A stretch of 11,471 nucleotides of DNA from JAFDVL01 sp043736395 (GTDB lineage Bacteria > Acidobacteriota > Blastocatellia > RBC074): assembly GCA_043736395.1 (NCBI GenBank), contig JAYTCQ010000198.1:1-11471 (forward strand), in the 5' to 3' direction. Of the stretch, positions 7,501 to 11,471 are shown one piece after another. Made by a program: the position numbers and the translations under genes. A model generated the notes under the pieces. It saw only the letters and a list, made by a program, of their open reading frames with translations. It was not told where the DNA came from and did not search any database. Every line of letters starts with the position of its first letter. Position 1 is the stretch's first letter.

Positions 7501-7512
7501 GAAATCTTCTTT

Positions 7513-8550
7513 ATGAAATTCAAACCAATTGCCTGCATCGCCCTATTTTTATTGCTCATTCCAAGCCTCGCCGCAAAGGTCCCTCCCACCAAAAAACCGA
7601 ATTATCTCTTCATTGCCGTAGACGATCTCAACGATTGGATCGCTCCTCTGAACGGTCATCCGCAAGTCAAAACGCCGAACATTGATCGTCTGGCAAAACG
7701 TGGAATCACGTTCACGAATGCTCACGTACAAGCTCCGCTCTGCAATCCTTCGCGGACGAGTTTGCTCTCAGGATTACTTCCGTCAAGCACTGGACTTTAT
7801 ACATTGATGCCAGGAGTTCGCGCCGTCCCGCGTCTGAAAGATCACGTGATGTTGCCGCAATTTTTGGCGCAAAACGGATATGCGACTTTTAGTGCAGGCA
7901 AGGTTTATCACGACGGAGCCATCAAGCAGAATGAGCGCGAAAAAGAATTTCAGGAATGGGGCGAGTCCGGCGCGATGCCCTATCCATCGGAGAAAATCGT
8001 CAACACACCTGACAAAATGAAAGCGGTAGATTGGGGAATTTTTCCCGAAGATGACAAGTTACAAGCCGATTGGAAAATCGCAGATTCAGCGATCAAATAT
8101 TTGAATTCCAGAAAATCCGATCAGCCATTTTTTTTAAGTGTAGGTTTTCGGCTGCCGCACGTTCCATGTTTCGCTTCGCAAAAATGGTTTGATTTATATC
8201 CGAATGAAACTTTGATAATGCCGCCATTCAAGGCGAACGACCGCGACGACGTACCTGAATTTGCGTGGAATTTGCACTGGAAATTACCGGAGCCGCGCAC
8301 CTCATGGCTGCAAAAAAATAACGAATGGAAGCCGCTCTTACGCGCATATTTGGCGACGATTAGTTTGATGGATTCACAAGTTGGACGCGTATTCGACGCG
8401 CTTGAAGCGAGCGGGAAAAGTGAAAATACCATCGTCATTTTCTTCTCCGATAATGGCTGGCATCTCGGCGAAAAAGGAGTCACCGGAAAAAATACTTTAT
8501 GGGAACGTTCGACGCGTGTGCCATTAATTTTTGCCGGGCCGGGTATCTAA
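7513..8550 (+). CDS. Sulfatase, N-terminal part, ended by an in-frame TAA
   Basis: This 345-residue product has a Sec signal peptide (MKFKPIACIALFLLLIPSLAA) and most of a type I sulfatase catalytic domain. Metal-binding D37/D38 are in VDDLNDW. The formylglycine site CNPSR has C77, which an anaerobic-type or FGE maturase would have to convert. The late metal pair D313/N314 is in FSDNGWHLGEKG. The pattern is closest to iduronate-2-sulfatase-like enzymes. TAA at 8548-8550 cuts the chain at ...FAGPGI, where homologues normally continue with a few residues and '(R)PVxLLDLYPT'. The same frame continues intact at 8551. Alone, this fragment lacks the C-terminal subdomain and is probably inactive unless the stop is read through. 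The start is ATG 7513; no Shine-Dalgarno is visible and an upstream TTG (7486) lies within the palindrome. Confidence 0.88.
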   Translation: MKFKPIACIALFLLLIPSLAAKVPPTKKPNYLFIAVDDLNDWIAPLNGHPQVKTPNIDRLAKRGITFTNAHVQAPLCNPSRTSLLSGLLPSSTGLYTLMPGVRAVPRLKDHVMLPQFLAQNGYATFSAGKVYHDGAIKQNEREKEFQEWGESGAMPYPSEKIVNTPDKMKAVDWGIFPEDDKLQADWKIADSAIKYLNSRKSDQPFFLSVGFRLPHVPCFASQKWFDLYPNETLIMPPFKANDRDDVPEFAWNLHWKLPEPRTSWLQKNNEWKPLLRAYLATISLMDSQVGRVFDALEASGKSENTIVIFFSDNGWHLGEKGVTGKNTLWERSTRVPLIFAGPGI

Positions 8551-8556
8551 GCCGGA

Positions 8557-8988
8557 GTGAAATCCAATCGTCCCGTACAGTTGCTCGACCTATATCCAAC
8601 AATTGCTGAGCTCAGCGGAACGCCTGTCAATAAAGGCTTGCAAGGGCATAGCCTGCATCCGCTGCTGAAAAATCCAAACGCAAAATGGCAGTGGCCTGCA
8701 CTGACAACGCACAACCAAAATAATCACGCCGTACGTTCAGAGCGTTGGCGATATATCCGTTATGCTGACGGTTCCGAAGAACTTTACGATCATCAAAACG
8801 ATCCCAATGAATGGACAAATTTAGCGAAAGAAAAACGCTTTACCAACATAATTGCTGACCATAAAAAATGGCTCCCGAAAGAAAATCTAAAACCCGTCGC
8901 CGGAAGTGCCGCAAGATTATTAGTCAATGAAAACGGGGTCTGGATGTGGGAAGGCAAGCCGATTCGCCGTGAAGAATTAGAGCAATAA
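8557..8988 (+). pseudogene. Sulfatase, C-terminal part, downstream of the in-frame stop
   Basis: This is the in-frame continuation of the sulfatase. From GTG 8557 it reads 143 residues, beginning KSNRPVQLLDLYPTIAELSG, the standard continuation of a sulfatase catalytic domain. It ends with the usual C-terminal subdomain (RWRYIRYADGSEELYDHQNDPNEWTNL). It has no signal peptide, no ribosome binding site and no catalytic residues, so it is unlikely to be an independent gene. Joined to the N-terminal part (7513-8988, about 490 residues apart from the stop) it has the normal length for the family, with no further disruption. Three explanations fit: a recent nonsense mutation (for example AAA to TAA), a sequencing error, or stop-codon readthrough. 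Confidence 0.85.
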
Positions 8989-9038
8989 TTTTAAAAATTA
9001 TAGTAGTTGTTTTAGTAGAAAAAGTACTACCAATCAGA

Positions 9039-9220
9039 GTCCCAAAGGGACGTGATGTAATAGTCCAGGGTGCAACCCTGGGTAGAGTTGATTGATTTAC
9101 GCAAGCCCTGAAAGGGCGAGATATTCGCAAAAATTTATGCCGCCCTTTCAGGGCTTTTGTGCCAATCCGAAACTTACCCAAGGTTGCACCCTGGGCTATT
9201 ACATCTCGCTCCGTTGGAGC
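9039..9220. repeat. Nested palindromic intergenic repeat
   Basis: Bases 9054-9084 match the reverse complement of 9175-9205 at 29 of 31 positions. Each arm also holds its own small palindrome (CCAGGGT-GCA-ACCCTGG at 9065-9081). Inside, 9103-9118 and 9141-9156 are perfectly complementary (AAGCCCTGAAAGGGCG). Outside are two small hairpins: GTCCC-AAA-GGGAC (9039-9051) and GCTCC-GTT-GGAGC (9208-9220). This class of 'CCCTGGGCTATTACATC' repeat is, from memory, common in Planctomycetes, Verrucomicrobia and Acidobacteria genomes and produces spurious ORFs on both strands. No coding content. It ends 34 bases before the esterase start. Confidence 0.8.
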
Positions 9221-9254
9221 TTTATTCGGAAGATTTTTTATCTGGGAAATTAAT

Positions 9255-10526
9255 ATGAAAAAAACACTCGCTTTCTCATTCGTGCTTTTACCTTTTTGCT
9301 TGTTCCTTTCCTTAGCGCAAAAAAAATCTTTGCCTGATGTCTCCAACTTACCGATCCAAAAAAATCTTCCTGACCCACTCATCATGTTCGATGGCACTCC
9401 TGTCAAAACCAAAGAGCAATGGATCAAGCAACGCCGTCCGGAACTGAAAGAATTATTTCAAAATTATATGTACGGCTATCTTCCGAATGCCCCGAAAATA
9501 AAGGCCACGGTGACGAAAACGTATGCGGATTTCTTCGGCGGCAAAGCGACGATGAAGGAAGTTACAATTGATTTAGGGAAGCCAGGCGCGCCGAAAATCT
9601 ATGTCGTGATGTTTACTCCGAATCAAAAAAAATCTCCTGCTCCGGTAATCCTCGGCACCAATTTTTGCGGCAATCACACGCTCACAACTGATCCGCGAAT
9701 CACGCTGAATCCGAACTGGATTCCGACTTCGCAGTATTGCCCCGGCGTCGTCAATAACAAAGCCACGGACGCCGCGCGCGGCAAAGGTATTGACAGCGAA
9801 TGGGGCATCGAAGCCGCTCTCGAACGCGGCTACGCGGTCGTCAGTTTTTTTAACGGCGATGTAGTTCCCGACAAATCTGATATGACAGCAGGAGTATTTC
9901 CATTTTTCTCTGCACCAAACGCCGACAAAGATAGTTCATGGGGAGCCGAAGCCGCCTGGGCGTGGGGCTTTCATCGCGTCGTAGATTTTTTAGTCAAAGA
10001 AAAAACGATTGATAAAAATCGCATCGCTATCTTTGGGCATTCGCGTTACGGCAAAGCTGCGATGTTTGCAGGAGCGATGGATGAACGCATCGCGATGGTG
10101 TTTCCGCATCAAGCCGGAATGGGCGGAACTTCGCCAAGTCGCGGCACTACGGGCGAGCCGCAAAAAGCCATCAATGAACGGTTCCCGCATTGGTTCAATG
10201 GAAATTTCAAAAATTTCAACGACAATACTTCGCGCTTACCCTTCGATCAACACTGCCTTGTAGCGTTAATGGCTCCGCGTCCTGTGATGTTTTCCTGCGC
10301 GGTAGAAGATGAATGGTCGAACCCTCGCGGACAATTTGAAATGCTGCAAGAGGCGAGCAAAGTCTACAAATTTTTAGGCGTCGAGGGCTTGAACGGAACT
10401 GCGATGCCGGAACCTGGAAAACTCATTAATAGTCGTCTTGGATATTTTTATCGTAACGGAAAACATGCGACGACGGGCGAAGATTGGAAAGCATTTTTAG
10501 ATTTTGCAGATAAGAATTTGAAATAA
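9255..10526 (+). CDS. CE15 glucuronoyl-esterase-like alpha/beta hydrolase, exported
   Basis: This 423-residue protein has a Sec signal peptide (MKKTLAFSFVLLPFCLFLSLA) and an alpha/beta-hydrolase domain of the carbohydrate esterase 15 type. CE15 enzymes cut ester bonds between lignin alcohols and 4-O-methyl-glucuronic acid on xylan; others in databases are labelled acetylxylan esterase. The nucleophile is S263 in GHSRYGKAA (family consensus G-C/H-S-R-x-G-K). The probable catalytic His is H404 (GKHATT), and D352 in VEDEW is a candidate acid. The position where canonical members have Glu appears to be Q286 in PHQAGMGG. The region around 54-80 (RRPELKELFQNYMYGYLP) is typical of the family N-terminus. 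ATG 9255 was chosen because the signal peptide starts there and GGGAA lies 6-7 bases upstream. An upstream ATG at 9159 would translate the palindromic repeat. Confidence 0.9.
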   Translation: MKKTLAFSFVLLPFCLFLSLAQKKSLPDVSNLPIQKNLPDPLIMFDGTPVKTKEQWIKQRRPELKELFQNYMYGYLPNAPKIKATVTKTYADFFGGKATMKEVTIDLGKPGAPKIYVVMFTPNQKKSPAPVILGTNFCGNHTLTTDPRITLNPNWIPTSQYCPGVVNNKATDAARGKGIDSEWGIEAALERGYAVVSFFNGDVVPDKSDMTAGVFPFFSAPNADKDSSWGAEAAWAWGFHRVVDFLVKEKTIDKNRIAIFGHSRYGKAAMFAGAMDERIAMVFPHQAGMGGTSPSRGTTGEPQKAINERFPHWFNGNFKNFNDNTSRLPFDQHCLVALMAPRPVMFSCAVEDEWSNPRGQFEMLQEASKVYKFLGVEGLNGTAMPEPGKLINSRLGYFYRNGKHATTGEDWKAFLDFADKNLK

Positions 10527-10530
10527 AAAT

Positions 10531-10623
10531 TGTTCGTAGCCCCGCTTTGAGGCGGAAAGATTTGGCAACTATGTCATTCGCGCTTTAGCTACGTCATTCC
10601 GCCTCAAGGCGGGGCTACGAACA
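10531..10623. repeat. Palindromic repeat with 27-bp arms
   Basis: Bases 10531-10557 and 10597-10623 are complementary at 26 of 27 positions. The exception (T10546 against G10608) would be a G-U wobble in RNA, so a transcript could form a 27-bp stem. The arm begins TGTTCGTAGCCCCGC. The 39-base interior includes a near-repeat of CTAYGTCATTC (10569 and 10589). It begins 5 bases after the esterase stop and ends 9 bases before the next start. It is either a repeat acting as a terminator or a structure controlling the next gene. Confidence 0.75.
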
Positions 10624-10632
10624 TGATAACTT

Positions 10633-11471
10633 ATGAAAGACCTCCTCAAGGATTTTGTCGCACGAGCTCTTGCCTACAACGAAGGCATTGATGCTCGTCG
10701 CGTCACGCCAACGCAAGAAGCAATTCAACGGCTGAATTTGCTTGATGAAACTTTACCGGAAAATTCCACGGATGCTGCCGCAGTACTGCAAATACTAGAC
10801 GAAATTGGTTCGCCTGCGACGATGGCTACGACGGGAGGCAGGTATTTTGGCTTTGTGACGGGAGGCACTTTGCCCGCCGCGTTAGCTGCAAATTTGATGG
10901 CAGGCGTATGGGATCAGAACGGCGCGTATCGCGTGATGTCACCGATTGCGGCAAAGCTTGAAGATGTCTCGCGCAAATGGTTGTTAGAAATTTTGGATTT
11001 GCCTTCAGACGCCGGAGTCGGATTTGTCACTGGAGCCACGATGGGAAATCTGGCTGGCCTAGCGGCGGCTCGTCATGCATTGTTGCAACGGCAAGGCTGG
11101 GACGTTGAGAAAAATGGATTATTCGGTGCACCAAATTTGCGAGTCGTCGTCGGTGACGAAGTTCACGCGAGTGTGCTCAACGCCCTGCAATTATTGGGTC
11201 TTGGTCGCGAACGCATTGAACGTGTACCAGTTGATTCCCAAGGCAGAATTCGTGCAGATGCTCTGCCAGAGTTGGATGCGCAAACGATCATTTGTCTGCA
11301 AGCTGGCAATGTGAATACTGGTTCTTTTGATCCGGCTGTAGAAATTTGCGCGGCGGCAAAAGCCGCAAATGCCTGGGTGCATGTGGACGGCGCATTCGGG
11401 TTATGGGCAGCTGTCATTCCTACTTACCAACATTTGACCGAAGGAATTAATGCGGCTGATTCGTGGGTCAC
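10633..11471 (+). CDS. Pyridoxal-phosphate-dependent decarboxylase family protein (3' end outside window)
   Basis: An open frame from ATG 10633 runs 279 codons to the window edge without a stop. It matches the group II PLP-dependent amino acid decarboxylase family (fold type I). TGGRYFGFVTGG (67-78) is the family's N-terminal substrate region. FVTGATMGNLAGL (131-143) binds the PLP phosphate. H178 in DEVHAS should stack on the PLP ring, and D252 in WVHVDGAFG should contact the pyridine nitrogen. The sequence ends in NAADSWV, just before where the PLP-binding Lys (usually in an HK motif) should be, so that residue cannot be checked. Members decarboxylate amino acids such as glutamate, tyrosine, tryptophan or aspartate; the substrate is not readable here. 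No Shine-Dalgarno is visible, and the preceding palindrome ends 9 bases before the ATG. Confidence 0.9.
   Translation, partial: MKDLLKDFVARALAYNEGIDARRVTPTQEAIQRLNLLDETLPENSTDAAAVLQILDEIGSPATMATTGGRYFGFVTGGTLPAALAANLMAGVWDQNGAYRVMSPIAAKLEDVSRKWLLEILDLPSDAGVGFVTGATMGNLAGLAAARHALLQRQGWDVEKNGLFGAPNLRVVVGDEVHASVLNALQLLGLGRERIERVPVDSQGRIRADALPELDAQTIICLQAGNVNTGSFDPAVEICAAAKAANAWVHVDGAFGLWAAVIPTYQHLTEGINAADSWV

Noticed and set aside
9159..9254. Upstream ATG extending the esterase by 32 residues
   Set aside because: The extra residues come from the repeat (9175-9220) and would bury the signal peptide that starts at ATG 9255.
8924..9427. 167-codon reverse-strand ORF across the sulfatase/esterase gap
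   Set aside because: Its central part is the translation of the nested palindromic repeat and its ends are antisense to two real genes. It has no recognisable domain or start signal.
86..10623. Possible CRISPR array from the many repeats
   Set aside because: The palindromes differ in sequence from one another and are kilobases apart. There is no regular repeat-spacer pattern.

Overview
All recognisable genes in this window lie on the + strand. They look like the genome of a free-living, polysaccharide-using bacterium, most likely from the Acidobacteriota (perhaps a Blastocatellia/Pyrinomonadaceae-like lineage). This guess rests on a Tat-exported Gfo/Idh/MocA oxidoreductase of the 'RRDFIK...' type, a large secreted zinc metalloprotease, a Cys-type sulfatase, a secreted RraA-like protein, and many palindromic intergenic repeats. 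Planctomycetes or Verrucomicrobia carry similar gene types and cannot be excluded from one window.

Layout: 1-48 is probably the tail of an upstream gene, followed by a perfect 15-bp-stem hairpin (86-122). xylA (217-1530) encodes a complete class II xylose isomerase and is followed by a 19-bp-stem hairpin (1543-1598). A compact two-gene cassette (1663-2421) encodes a small unknown protein and an HNH nuclease, with the stop codon of one touching the start of the other. Next come an exported RraA/HMG-aldolase-like protein (2453-3211) and an 863-residue exported HExxHxxGxxH zinc metalloprotease (3263-5854). A 162-bp element with perfect 26-bp inverted termini (5861-6022) precedes a Tat-signal Gfo/Idh/MocA oxidoreductase (6058-7413). 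Another palindrome leads into a sulfatase (7513-8988) that is interrupted by an in-frame TAA at 8548-8550. A nested palindromic repeat (9039-9220) precedes a CE15 glucuronoyl-esterase-like hydrolase (9255-10526). A last palindrome (10531-10623) precedes a PLP-dependent decarboxylase (from 10633) that runs off the window end.

Functionally, xylose isomerase, a CE15 esterase (family role: cutting lignin-glucuronoxylan esters), a sulfatase and a Gfo/Idh/MocA oxidoreductase would fit breakdown of decorated plant or algal polysaccharide. No glycoside hydrolase or sugar transporter is visible, so a shared pathway is an inference. Most gaps longer than 70 bp contain a different dyad-symmetric element, so several transcription units seem more likely than one operon. 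The most notable points are the split sulfatase, the branched 162-bp repeat, the HNH cassette, and the apparent Glu-to-Gln change in the esterase. No tRNA, rRNA, CRISPR array, transposase or phage gene was found.
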